The notes under the pieces: generated by a model | The model's input: the letters and a program-made list of their open reading frames with translations, nothing else | The model's database searches: none | What the model was told of the DNA's origin: nothing | Part shown: positions 51,075 to 59,427 of the stretch, piece by piece | Numbering within the stretch: the stretch's first letter is position 1 | Layout of the letters: every line of letters begins with the position of its first letter | NCBI GenBank assembly: GCA_964405665.1 | Contig: CAYOOT010000002.1 | Span: forward strand, 26,761 to 90,760 | Source: CAYOOT01 sp964405665 | Lineage (GTDB): Bacteria; Bdellovibrionota_C; UBA2361; SZUA-149; CAZDWZ01 | Length of the DNA: 64,000 nucleotides | Reading direction: 5' to 3' | Translations under genes and position numbers: made by a program

Positions 51075-52478
51075 TTATTTAGCCAAACAATGTATAATCC
51101 CACCAATCGTGGCAAAACCTTTTTTCAAGCGATCCAGACCGAAATGTTCATTAGGCGCGTGAATATTATCATCAGCAAGTCCATAACCGATTAATACTAC
51201 TTCGGCTCCAGAAGCTTTTGCTAAATCAGGAATTATCGGAATAGAACCACCGGAGAGACTGTTTAAACAAGGTTTTTTGAAAATTTCTTGATAGACACTG
51301 GCTGCAGCTTTAGCAGTTTTAGAGTTAGGGTCAGCTACAAGCGGATCCCCTTGACCGGCATGAACTTGAACTTTGATTTCAATTCCGGGAGCAATTTGTT
51401 TTTTTAAATAATCTTCCACTAGCTTGCCGATTTGTTCGGAACTTTGATTGGGAACCAACCTGCAAGATAACTTGGCCAAAGCTTTTGCCGGAATTACTGT
51501 TTTAAATCCATCTCCACTATAGCCACCATTAATCCCATTAATTTCTAAAGTAGGCCGGATACTTGCTCTCTGCATTGGTGAAAATTTCGTTCTTTCTCCG
51601 CCACTAGCTTCTGCTTTAAACATTGCCTGAAAAATCTGTTCATCAAAATGAAAATTTATTGCCGATTTTTTTTCGGCAGACAATTCTATTACCTGATCAT
51701 AAAATCCAGGAATTTGTACTCTTCCTTCAGCATCATGCAGACTTCCTAACAATTCTGCCAATGCCCGATTGGGATTATATACCACCCCACCAACCATTCC
51801 GGAATGCATATCACTAGAAGATCCGCTGAGTTCAACTGTAAAACAAACAATCCCCCTTACTCCCAATGTAACTTCCGGCGTTTCTTTGTCATGCAGACCC
51901 ATATCAACAATAAAAAGATGATCTGCTTTTAGTTTTTCTTGCTTTACTTTTAAAACCGCGGGAAGGCCGGCACTGCCGCATTCCTCTTCTCCTTCGATAC
52001 ACAATTTTACATTCACCGGAAGTTTACCATTTTTCATCAGCAGATGTCTGATCGCTGCAATTGTGTAAAAAAATTGTCCTTTATTATCTTGTGCTCCGCG
52101 AGCATATACTTCCTCACCCTCTAATCGTGGCTCGAAAGGAGGAGACGTCCACAAATCAAGGGGATCTACCGGTTGTACGTCATAATGCCCATAGAATAAC
52201 AGAGTCGGTTGATCTTTTCCGGCCTTTGTCCAGGAAGCAAAGATTACCGGATGGCCGGGAGTCCCGCGACTGGAAGTCTCCCAAACTTCCACATCTAGTC
52301 CTGCTTTTTTTAAAAAATCTACAACCCAATTGCAGCATTTGCGCATATCTCCTGCATATTCCGTTTCCGAACTAATGCTAGGAATTCTTAATAACTCAAA
52401 ATATTCTTTAACTAAATTTTCTTTATATTTATCGAAATCAACAAATAATTCTTGAATAACTTTTGGAAGGTGAGACAT
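51075..52478 (-). CDS. M20-family metallopeptidase, dipeptidase type
   Basis: 467 residues. The di-zinc M20 motifs are in place: LLFYGHYDVQPVDPLDLW (His and catalytic Asp), ARGAQDNKGQFFYTI, CIEGEEECGSAGLP (catalytic Glu-Glu) and HAPNEHFGLDRLKKG at the end. GGVVYNPNRALAELLGSL marks the dimerisation lid domain. This subgroup (CNDP/PepV-like) splits dipeptides in the cytoplasm. It is 1 bp downstream of rppH, so hisS, rppH and this gene form one minus-strand unit. Confidence 0.9.
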   Translation of the reverse strand: MSHLPKVIQELFVDFDKYKENLVKEYFELLRIPSISSETEYAGDMRKCCNWVVDFLKKAGLDVEVWETSSRGTPGHPVIFASWTKAGKDQPTLLFYGHYDVQPVDPLDLWTSPPFEPRLEGEEVYARGAQDNKGQFFYTIAAIRHLLMKNGKLPVNVKLCIEGEEECGSAGLPAVLKVKQEKLKADHLFIVDMGLHDKETPEVTLGVRGIVCFTVELSGSSSDMHSGMVGGVVYNPNRALAELLGSLHDAEGRVQIPGFYDQVIELSAEKKSAINFHFDEQIFQAMFKAEASGGERTKFSPMQRASIRPTLEINGINGGYSGDGFKTVIPAKALAKLSCRLVPNQSSEQIGKLVEDYLKKQIAPGIEIKVQVHAGQGDPLVADPNSKTAKAAASVYQEIFKKPCLNSLSGGSIPIIPDLAKASGAEVVLIGYGLADDNIHAPNEHFGLDRLKKGFATIGGIIHCLAK

Positions 52479-52479
52479 T

Positions 52480-52950
52480 TTATTTTTCCTTAATGTATCC
52501 GGGATACATTTGAATTAATTTTTCTATTGCCTGTTTGTAAGCCTCAGACTTAAAACCACTGAGCCGGGAAACAAACTCTGTGGCAGTCAGCCATTGGGCT
52601 TGAGAAAATTCCACTATATGGTGTTTCTTAAAATCTATAATAGCTTTAGATGCAAGACGCACTAAAAAGTAATATTGTTCTTGGCCACGATGACCTTTGA
52701 TATATGAGCTTTCAGTCCATTCATAACGAATAAAACCTGGATATTGTCCAATTATCTGCACATCTTTGGTGCCTATTTCTTCTTCTAATTCTCTTAAAGC
52801 TGCTTGCTTTAAATCCTCACCTTCATCCACTCCACCTTGAGGCAATTGCCAAGCCCCTTTGATATCAGCTCTTTCACAAGCAAGTATTTCCCCCCGATCA
52901 TTAATTACAATTAACGCTACATTTTTTCTGTATGTAGTCGGGATTTTCAT
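52480..52950 (-). CDS. rppH: RNA pyrophosphohydrolase, Nudix
   Basis: 156 residues. YRKNVALIVINDRGEILAC opens the domain and the full Nudix box occupies residues 39-60 with Glu45, Arg53, Glu54, Glu57, Glu58 and Gly60 in register. AWQLPQGGVD and YYFLVRL are typical of RppH, which removes pyrophosphate from mRNA 5' ends and starts their decay. It lies 4 bp after hisS and 1 bp before the M20 peptidase gene. Confidence 0.9.
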   Translation of the reverse strand: MKIPTTYRKNVALIVINDRGEILACERADIKGAWQLPQGGVDEGEDLKQAALRELEEEIGTKDVQIIGQYPGFIRYEWTESSYIKGHRGQEQYYFLVRLASKAIIDFKKHHIVEFSQAQWLTATEFVSRLSGFKSEAYKQAIEKLIQMYPGYIKEK

Positions 52951-52954
52951 AAAC

Positions 52955-54298
52955 CTACATCTGGTCTTTTAAGGCCGCTGCTACTTTTTCCAAGCTAATG
53001 CCATCTTGTTGTTTTCCGTTTGCTAAATTTTTTATACTACAAACTCCCCGAGAAAGTTCTTGGCTCCCGGCAATAACTACAAACTCAATTCCTTTTTTAT
53101 TGGCATACTTAATTTGATTTCCCAATTTTCCGACCTCCAAAGAAAGTTCAGTATTTACTCCGGCATTTCTAAGATGATTGGCAATTTTCACGCACTGTGA
53201 TTCAGTACTCGGATCAAGCACAGTTACTAAAACTTGGGCGGTACTACTTTTGGTCGGTAATTTTTCCAGGGCCTCAAAGGCTCCGAGCAGGCGATCCAAT
53301 CCCAAGGAAGCTCCTACTCCTGGAAGTTCTTTTTTGGTGTAGAGACTTGCTAAATCATCATACCTGCCACCGGAACAAATCGATCCAATCTCCGGCAAAT
53401 CAAGACAAGTAGTTTCCAGAACTGTTCCTGTATAATAATCCAGTCCGCGAGCTATTGATAAATCTATTTTACAATTATTATCCCCTACCCCAACATCAGA
53501 AAGAATCAATAACACGCTTTCTAGTTCCGAAACTCCCTTTAAAGAAAAATCATTTCCTAAGAAATGATTTCTTAATTCAATAATGAGATCTCTATTATTT
53601 AAATTGCTTCTGGATAAGCTTAAAAAGGAAAATACTTGTGAAATTTGCGAGGTAGACAAACCTGCCACTTCAACTAATTCTTCCCTCACAACATCTTCTC
53701 CTAATTTATCCAACTTATCAATTGCTCGGAGCACAGGAACACTTGCTTCTTGCTTCTGCAAAGAAGCAAGAAAGCCATTTAAAATTTGCCGATTATTAAT
53801 CCTAAAACGGTGCGCTACTTGCAAAGCATTAAAGGCATGATGAAAAACATTGATTATTTCTGCATCGGCAAGCACAGATTTTACTCCAATGATATCAATA
53901 TCACATTGAATGAATTCTCTGTACCGTCCACGCTGTGGTTTTTCTGCTCGCCAGACTGGAGCAATATGAAATCTTTTAAATGGAGTTCCCAATTCGTTGA
54001 TATGTTGCGCTGCATAGCGAGCAAGAGGCACTGTTAAGTCAAAACGCATTGCCACATCTCTTCCCCCTTGATCGTTGAAACGAAAAAGCTGCTTGTCAGT
54101 TTCTTGAGAACCTTTACCTAAAAGAATTTCCGTATATTCCAAAGCCGGAGTATCAATAGGCACGAAGCCAAAAGAAGAGAATACTTCTTGTAATGTTGAA
54201 ATCATAGAATTTCTAAGAATTGCCAGGTTAGGCAAATAATCTCGGAAACCTTTTAAAACTTTTGGTTCAATTATCGATTTAGACACGTTTTTTTCCAA
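52955..54298 (-). CDS. hisS: Histidyl-tRNA synthetase
   Basis: 447 residues. Class II motifs are visible: KGFRDYLPNLAILR with FVPIDTPALEYTEIL at the start, motif 2 as WRAEKPQRGRYREFIQCDID, the HisA signatures ARGLDYYTGTV and CSGGRYDDLASLY, and motif 3 GVGASLGLDRLLGA. The C-terminal anticodon-binding domain covers about residues 355-440. It charges tRNA-His in the cytoplasm. It is the first gene of hisS-rppH-M20 and diverges from phoH across a 233-bp region packed with palindromes. Confidence 0.95.
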   Translation of the reverse strand: MEKNVSKSIIEPKVLKGFRDYLPNLAILRNSMISTLQEVFSSFGFVPIDTPALEYTEILLGKGSQETDKQLFRFNDQGGRDVAMRFDLTVPLARYAAQHINELGTPFKRFHIAPVWRAEKPQRGRYREFIQCDIDIIGVKSVLADAEIINVFHHAFNALQVAHRFRINNRQILNGFLASLQKQEASVPVLRAIDKLDKLGEDVVREELVEVAGLSTSQISQVFSFLSLSRSNLNNRDLIIELRNHFLGNDFSLKGVSELESVLLILSDVGVGDNNCKIDLSIARGLDYYTGTVLETTCLDLPEIGSICSGGRYDDLASLYTKKELPGVGASLGLDRLLGAFEALEKLPTKSSTAQVLVTVLDPSTESQCVKIANHLRNAGVNTELSLEVGKLGNQIKYANKKGIEFVVIAGSQELSRGVCSIKNLANGKQQDGISLEKVAAALKDQM

Positions 54299-54313
54299 TA
54301 TAATAATGAGTAG

Positions 54314-54365
54314 ATCCTCCTTCGCTTCATCCTTTGCTAAAGCTTAGGACGACAAGTCAGAGGAT
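54314..54365. repeat. Dispersed repeat, TTCGCT...GCTAAAGCTT type
   Basis: Imperfect palindrome ATCCTC...GAGGAT enclosing TTTGCTAAAGCTTAGGACGACAAG. A diverged relative with GCTAAAGCT and GAAGCTTCGGATGGCAAG is at 57128-57189. Repeats of this look are common in uncultured bacterial genomes. Confidence 0.6.
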
Positions 54366-54379
54366 AAAGTTTTTTCTAT

Positions 54380-54411
54380 GAGTTATACAACATAGTAATG
54401 TTGTATAACTC
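54380..54411. repeat. 32-bp perfect palindrome in the hisS-phoH divergent region
   Basis: GAGTTATACAACAT and ATGTTGTATAACTC are perfectly complementary, with only AGTA between. Its position about 82 bp from the hisS start and 120 bp from the phoH start is suitable for an operator of a dimeric repressor, or it could form a hairpin. Confidence 0.85.
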
Positions 54412-54461
54412 GTGAAAAGACTTAACAATAAATGTTGTTGCTGCATTAAGCAAGGAGATGT

Positions 54462-54533
54462 ATTCTCCCCTTTTTCCCACACTGAATATATTCTGAAATT
54501 ACTTATGGTTTAATGTGGGAAAAAGGGGAGAAT
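54462..54533 (+). repeat. About 70-bp palindromic element, copy 1, overlapping the phoH start
   Basis: Perfect 19-bp arms ATTCTCCCCTTTTTCCCAC and GTGGGAAAAAGGGGAGAAT with a 34-base centre. The right arm holds the phoH Shine-Dalgarno (AGGGGAG) and the first two bases of its ATG. The centre is similar to that of the copy at 56056-56125, so the two are homologous, in the same orientation. Confidence 0.9.
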
Positions 54534-56025
54534 GGAAAGAAAAATATTTGTTTTGGATACATCAGCCATTATGTCTTTAGTGCAAGATGTAACCACTTAT
54601 CGTGGGAAGGAAATGCCAGGATTTGCTGGTGTTTTAGGGGATAATGAAATCGTAATTCCTAGAATTGTTCTCGATGAGCTTGCGGGCTTAAGAAAAGCAA
54701 CCGGAGAAAGATCAAAAACCGCTCTGGAAGCCGCAAAACAATTGGAATATTATTCTACTCTAGGTTCTTTATTGGAAGGAGTAGAAACCGAAAAAGGGGG
54801 AATGCTACGCATTGCTCCTCGACCATCACATGAGAAAATTTTTGCGTGGGGATTGATGACCGATGTGGCTGATCACGAAATCCTAGCAACAACAATTGAA
54901 ATTGAAGATTCTTTAAGAATAAAATATAAGAGCGATCCCTTAGAAGAAGATACCGACGAGGAAGAACTTCCTAGAGTTACTCTCATCACACAAGATCGCA
55001 TCCTGAGAGTTCTTGCTCGAAGCGTTTTTAATGTCTCTGCGGAAGAACTAAAATTTGTCTGTGCCCCTGAGTTGGAAAACTCCAGAGGTTATCGAAAAAT
55101 AGAAGTAAGCGGCGAAGAGTTGGATAATATTATCAGTCAAGGGTATTATCAAACGGAACGTTTTTCTTTTGTTAATGAATTTTTTCACATCGTCGACAAA
55201 GAAAATCCTACTGTTCATTACTGCTATGCAATAATGAGGGACAAAGAATCAGGTAAAGCAGAATTAATCGATAGAACAAAAATTGATTATCTAAAAGTAG
55301 CCGGTGAAGTTTCCGGCAAAAATGTTCAGCAAAAACTTCTTCTTTGGTCCTTAATGGGCTGTGGCGAATCAGACCCCTTTGCTCCCGATGGGATAAGATT
55401 AATTACTGTATCTGGGCCGGCAGGAAGTGGAAAATCTTTTCTTACTTTAGCCGCCGCTTGGGAGCGATTAGAGCGCGGACATTTTGAACGGATCATTATT
55501 ACTCGACCAATGGTCGAAGTCGGAGCTTCGATGGGTTTTTTACCAGGAACTTTGGAAGAAAAAGTAAAACCTTGGGGAGGTCCAATCGAAGATAACTTAA
55601 GAGCGATCGTGCAAGTTCCTTCTCCTGACGAAGGCCGAAGTAATGCCGGAGGAGGAAAAAGAGGAGTCCAACGTTCAACTAGGCCATTTGATGCCAAAGC
55701 TTGGTTGGAAATGGAAGATAGATTGGAAATAGTGCCTCTTACCTATATTCGCGGTCGTACTTTTAGAAAATCTTTTGTAATTTTAGAAGAAGGTCAAAAT
55801 ATTGAACGAGGACCGCTGAAGGTTCTTTTAACGCGATTGGGAGAAGGTAGCATTGTTGTGATTGTGGGAGATGAAAGTCAAATTGATAATCAATTTCTAA
55901 GCAGACGCAATAATGGTCTTGTGCATGCAATTAATGCTTTTCGCAATTGGCCGCAAGCGGTGCATGTTTATTTAAAACAAATTGTTAGAAGTGATTTGGC
56001 GGAAGCGGCTAGTCAATTGTTATAG
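54532..56025 (+). CDS. PIN-PhoH fusion ATPase
   Basis: 497 residues. The first ~150 are a PIN nuclease domain (FVLDTSAIMSLVQDV with the leading Asp, VIPRIVLDELAGLR, LITQDRILRVLA). The C-terminal half is the PhoH ATPase: Walker A GPAGSGKS at residues 295-302, VEVGASMGFLPGTLEEKVKPW, FVILEEGQNI, and IVVIVGDESQIDNQF. PIN-PhoH (PhoH2-type) proteins unwind and cleave RNA. The ATG lies inside the right arm of a palindrome, so translation may be held back by RNA folding. It stands alone on the + strand between two copies of that palindrome. Confidence 0.9.
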   Translation: MERKIFVLDTSAIMSLVQDVTTYRGKEMPGFAGVLGDNEIVIPRIVLDELAGLRKATGERSKTALEAAKQLEYYSTLGSLLEGVETEKGGMLRIAPRPSHEKIFAWGLMTDVADHEILATTIEIEDSLRIKYKSDPLEEDTDEEELPRVTLITQDRILRVLARSVFNVSAEELKFVCAPELENSRGYRKIEVSGEELDNIISQGYYQTERFSFVNEFFHIVDKENPTVHYCYAIMRDKESGKAELIDRTKIDYLKVAGEVSGKNVQQKLLLWSLMGCGESDPFAPDGIRLITVSGPAGSGKSFLTLAAAWERLERGHFERIIITRPMVEVGASMGFLPGTLEEKVKPWGGPIEDNLRAIVQVPSPDEGRSNAGGGKRGVQRSTRPFDAKAWLEMEDRLEIVPLTYIRGRTFRKSFVILEEGQNIERGPLKVLLTRLGEGSIVVIVGDESQIDNQFLSRRNNGLVHAINAFRNWPQAVHVYLKQIVRSDLAEAASQLL

Positions 56026-56055
56026 TTTTTGATAATTTGCTGCGGTTTTATTCTC

Positions 56056-56125
56056 CTCTCCCCTTTTTCCCACGCTGCATATATTCTGGTACTATTTATA
56101 GTTTGATGTGGGAAAAAGGGGAGAG
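56056..56125 (+). repeat. About 70-bp palindromic element, copy 2, downstream of phoH
   Basis: Perfect 18-bp arms CTCTCCCCTTTTTCCCAC and GTGGGAAAAAGGGGAGAG with a 34-base centre homologous to copy 1 (both contain ATATATTCTG and a GTTT). It lies 30 bp after the phoH stop. Confidence 0.9.
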
Positions 56126-56203
56126 TAAATTTTATATTTGCATGTTCAAAGAACAATGCTTATTATCTTCTAAATTAAACACGAGTTTCATTATAGGGCT
56201 ATT

Positions 56204-56473
56204 ATGAGCGAAAGTAACAATACAGACCCCTGTGCAAGTTGGGGAATTGATCAAAAATTGGCTGTTGTTTGGTTTGTTATTATAATTGCAATCGGTGTTG
56301 GTCTAACAACCGCTCTGAAAAATACAGATTCCTATAACTATAATCACAACGGTGAGTTTTTTGATTATAAGGCTTACAAAGAAAATCGACTGTCCCAAAG
56401 TTCAATCCCCAGTGATGACATTGATAAGCGCGCTCAAGGCGATATTGTTAGTACACAAAATAATTTAAAGTAA
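56204..56473 (+). CDS. Small single-pass membrane protein
   Basis: 89 residues. A short hydrophilic N-terminus with one Cys is followed by one membrane helix (LAVVWFVIIIAIGVGLTTAL, residues about 22-41) and a polar C-terminal half rich in Tyr, Asn and Asp. AGGG lies 7 bp before the ATG. No family recognised. It is 29 bp upstream of the HD-domain gene and may share its transcript. Confidence 0.6.
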   Translation: MSESNNTDPCASWGIDQKLAVVWFVIIIAIGVGLTTALKNTDSYNYNHNGEFFDYKAYKENRLSQSSIPSDDIDKRAQGDIVSTQNNLK

Positions 56474-56502
56474 TTTCTAAAAAATTAATTGAGAGGAAGT
56501 TT

Positions 56503-57093
56503 ATGTCTACAAAAAGTAGAGCAGAGTCTTTTGCACTCTTAAAAGAATATACAGCAAGTGATAGTTTGATCAAACATGCCTTATCGGTAGAAGCGGCGAT
56601 GCTCTGGTATGCCAAGCATTTTCAAGAAGACGAACTTTTGTGGGCAACAACTGGCCTGTTGCATGATTTTGATTATGAAAAATATCCTACTTATTCCTTA
56701 GAAGGTCCAGAACCCACTGGACATCCTTTTTCAGGTTGTAAAATTTTAAAAGATTTTGGCTATCCCGATTTGATGACGGAAGCAATTTTAGGTCATGCTA
56801 AATATTCCGGTGTAGAAAGAAAAAGTCTTTTAGCCAAGGCTTTATTTGCCTGCGATGAATTATCCGGATTAATAACTGCTTCTGTTTTGGTTCGCCCGGA
56901 CAAATCAATTCATAACTTGGAAGTAAAATCTGTACGTAAAAAAATGAAAGATAAGGCTTTTGCCCGGGGCGTAGATCGTGATGATATTATTGTCGGCACT
57001 CAAGAATTAGCAATAGATTTGGATCAGCATATAGCCAATGTAATTGAAGCAATGAAAGTTAGTGCTGTGGAATTGGGATTAAATGGCCTATAA
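56503..57093 (+). CDS. HD-domain phosphohydrolase-like protein
   Basis: 196 residues. LIKHALSVEAAMLWYAKHF gives the first metal His, TGLLHDFDYEKYP the HD pair (His54, Asp55), ILGHAKYSGVERKS a third His, and LFACDELSGLITA the final Asp. That is the full set of an HD hydrolase of the small HDIG-like subgroup; the usual substrates are nucleotides or phosphate esters, but the actual one is unknown. GAGAGGAAG lies about 7 bp before the ATG, a strong Shine-Dalgarno. Confidence 0.85.
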   Translation: MSTKSRAESFALLKEYTASDSLIKHALSVEAAMLWYAKHFQEDELLWATTGLLHDFDYEKYPTYSLEGPEPTGHPFSGCKILKDFGYPDLMTEAILGHAKYSGVERKSLLAKALFACDELSGLITASVLVRPDKSIHNLEVKSVRKKMKDKAFARGVDRDDIIVGTQELAIDLDQHIANVIEAMKVSAVELGLNGL

Positions 57094-57127
57094 TTTCAGG
57101 ATTTAATCAATAAAAACAGCTATTGAG

Positions 57128-57189
57128 ATCCTTTCATCCTACGCTAAAGCTCCATCCTGCGCTGAAGCTTCGGATGGCAAGCCGGAGAA
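57128..57189. repeat. Dispersed repeat, GCTAAAGCT...GAAGCTTCGGATGGCAAG type
   Basis: Imperfect palindromic segment with CATCCTACGCTAAAGCT, GAAGCTTCGGATG and GGCAAGCCGGAGAAT. It is a diverged relative of 54314-54365 and fills most of the gap between the HD-domain gene and hpt. Confidence 0.55.
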
Positions 57190-57266
57190 TAATAGCCTTG
57201 CCTAACTTATGAAAAGAACTATAAAATAATCTCTTATTATTCTAACCCCTTGCCGATATCTAATGA

Positions 57267-57815
57267 ATGAAAAACCTACCAAAAAATTTCGAACTTGCTT
57301 ACAGCCGGGAAGAAATTCTGGAGCAAATAACGCAAATGGGGAAAAGTATTTCCCAGTGGGCCGAAGTTGCTCAAAAAAACACAAATAAACCGGTACTGGC
57401 AGTCTGTATTTTAAAAGGTTCTGTTTTCTTTTTTTCCGATTTACTGCTGAATATTTCCAGTCAAATTGAACCGAGCTTTTGTCGAACCTGGGGATATTCC
57501 ACAACCACTAATACCCGAGAAAAAGGGGTTCGAGTTTCTATCGATGATATCTATGCTGCCGGACGAGCTGTGTTGATTATCGATGATATTTGCGATTCCG
57601 GAAGTACCCTACTGACATTGCATAACATGTTTTCTGAGCTGGGGGCTACGGAAGTAAAATCTGCTGTTACAATTTTAAGAGAAGTAGATTCGGTGATATA
57701 TAATCCCACTTGGGTCGGTTTTGTTTATCCCGGCAAAGAATGGTTTGTCGGTTACGGAATGGATTATAATGATCAATACCGCAATTTACCTAATATTTAT
57801 AAAATAAAACCTTAA
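57267..57815 (+). CDS. hpt: Hypoxanthine phosphoribosyltransferase
   Basis: 182 residues. LAVCILKGSVFFFSDLL, the PRPP-binding motif VLIIDDICDSGSTL and the C-terminal WFVGYGMDYNDQYRNLPNIY are the standard HPRT segments. It salvages hypoxanthine (and often guanine) to the nucleotide with PRPP. It is 2 bp upstream of the unrecognised 204-residue protein, so the purine salvage gene shares a transcript with the second glycan cluster; a functional link is not obvious. Confidence 0.9.
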   Translation: MKNLPKNFELAYSREEILEQITQMGKSISQWAEVAQKNTNKPVLAVCILKGSVFFFSDLLLNISSQIEPSFCRTWGYSTTTNTREKGVRVSIDDIYAAGRAVLIIDDICDSGSTLLTLHNMFSELGATEVKSAVTILREVDSVIYNPTWVGFVYPGKEWFVGYGMDYNDQYRNLPNIYKIKP

Positions 57816-57817
57816 TT

Positions 57818-58432
57818 ATGTCGCTTTTACAAAAACTAAATAATTTTTTCTGCAATATTTTGTACTATTTGAACAAAACAAAGTCTTTTTTTGAATTCTA
57901 TTTCAAAAAAACTTTTTCTAAGGATATTGAAATGCAACGTTCGCCCTTTTTAATAAAAAAAGGCTTATTGAATAAAGAAAAAAAACTGTTAAGAACCCTT
58001 CTTCAAAAAAATCCACTTTGGCTTTCGGGACATTTAAAATTAGCGCATTCAGAACTTAATCAAATATTGCTTGTCGATCAAGGATTAGATCCTCGCGCAT
58101 TGGGAACAATTAGAATATCGGCCGAACTAATTAAAGAATACTGTATCAATAAAAATTTTCCTTCGGCGCATCATCTTTATTTAGAAGCCAGTTATTTCGA
58201 AGCAATGTATAGTTTTTTAAATCGCAATCATCAGCTAGCACTGGAAATCTTCCGTAAACTCTTATTGCCAGAAAATGCAATCCAACTTTGCCGAGAAATG
58301 CATTATCGTGTTTTAGAAAATGCCGGCCTGAGCGCTTCCGTTGTTTCCTCCAAAGAAGAAGCTTTGAAATATTTTTCCCGTATTCCTGGGAAATTTGGAA
58401 ATCGACAACTGATTGAGGCTATTTCGAAATGA
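57818..58432 (+). CDS. Unrecognised helical protein, co-translated with a glycosyltransferase
   Basis: 204 residues, Leu/Lys/Glu-rich and apparently all helical. Segments such as LLRTLLQKNPLWLSGHLKLAHSEL and HHLYLEASYFEAMYSFLNRNHQLALEIF recall tetratricopeptide-like helix pairs, though the TPR consensus is only partly met. There is no signal peptide. Its stop overlaps the glycosyltransferase start (ATGA), implying coupled translation. It may be a scaffold or regulator of the glycan enzymes; nothing more can be read. Confidence 0.6.
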   Translation: MSLLQKLNNFFCNILYYLNKTKSFFEFYFKKTFSKDIEMQRSPFLIKKGLLNKEKKLLRTLLQKNPLWLSGHLKLAHSELNQILLVDQGLDPRALGTIRISAELIKEYCINKNFPSAHHLYLEASYFEAMYSFLNRNHQLALEIFRKLLLPENAIQLCREMHYRVLENAGLSASVVSSKEEALKYFSRIPGKFGNRQLIEAISK

Positions 58433-59427
58433 GTAATAAAAAAGCCTGCATTCTGATCAATTCTTTTAACTATGATTATTACTTGTCCGAAGCTATTGAA
58501 AGCTCTATTAATCAAAGTTTTCCTGAAAAAGATTTCGAAGTAATCGTCGTTGATGATGGTTCCACCGATGACACAAAAAACATCGTCAAAAAATATAAAG
58601 ATAAAATTAAATATATTTATAAAGAAAATGGCGGTCAGGCATCAGCATTCAATATCGGGCTGGAAGCAACTGACGCTGAATATGTATTATTTTTGGATGC
58701 TGATGATTTGTGTCATCCTCAACGAGTGGAAAAAATAGTTTCAGAATTTGAAAAATATCCTGAAGTAGGTTTTGTTCTAAATTCCAGACAAGTGGTCTTT
58801 AGTAATAAAGAAGTATTCGAAAAACATCCTGATGTACATAATATGCAGTTGGGACCTGATAATTCAAGAATTTTAGCCAAATGCGGCTATGGCACCAGTC
58901 GTTCTGCAGTTAGAAAAACTCTACTCGATAAAATAAAACCTTTTCCCCAAGAGCTGATAATCGAAGCTGATTTATATATGCTTTCTTTGTTATGGTATTG
59001 CCGTTTATCTTGTCTCAATGAATACCTGACTATCTATCGTGTTCATGCCAATAATAGTTTTCACACTGCCGATTTAAAAAAATCCCAAAGAAAAATAGCG
59101 ACGATAAAAGCAGGTGTCAGTAATATCCAAAAGGCCATTTCCAATTCGGAGCTCCATCAAAAAAACCCGGAATTATTTAAACACATTTCTACTCGGTATC
59201 TTATCGAATATCTGGACCTGGAACTTAGCTTGCATGCATCTAAAGGTCATTATAAGAAATATGAATATTTAAAGTTAGAAATAGAAAAATATAAAAATGC
59301 TTGCTATGAGTGGCCTTTTTTAAAAAAATCATACAAGTTTTTTATTTTTTTCTTAATGGTCCTTCTTCCGATAAGCAGTTTTGTTAAATTAAAAGATCAT
59401 TATTCAAAATTAAGCAATAAAATATGA
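58429..59427 (+). CDS. GT2 glycosyltransferase
   Basis: 332 residues. ACILINSFNYDYYLSEAIESS, FEVIVVDDGSTDDTKNIV and the metal-binding FLDADDLCHPQRVEKI are the GT-A hallmarks; LMVLLPISSFV near the end is a single hydrophobic segment that could attach it to the inner membrane. It overlaps its neighbours on both sides by 4 bp (ATGA), so unknown protein, glycosyltransferase and carbamoyltransferase are one tightly coupled unit. Confidence 0.9.
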   Translation: MSNKKACILINSFNYDYYLSEAIESSINQSFPEKDFEVIVVDDGSTDDTKNIVKKYKDKIKYIYKENGGQASAFNIGLEATDAEYVLFLDADDLCHPQRVEKIVSEFEKYPEVGFVLNSRQVVFSNKEVFEKHPDVHNMQLGPDNSRILAKCGYGTSRSAVRKTLLDKIKPFPQELIIEADLYMLSLLWYCRLSCLNEYLTIYRVHANNSFHTADLKKSQRKIATIKAGVSNIQKAISNSELHQKNPELFKHISTRYLIEYLDLELSLHASKGHYKKYEYLKLEIEKYKNACYEWPFLKKSYKFFIFFLMVLLPISSFVKLKDHYSKLSNKI

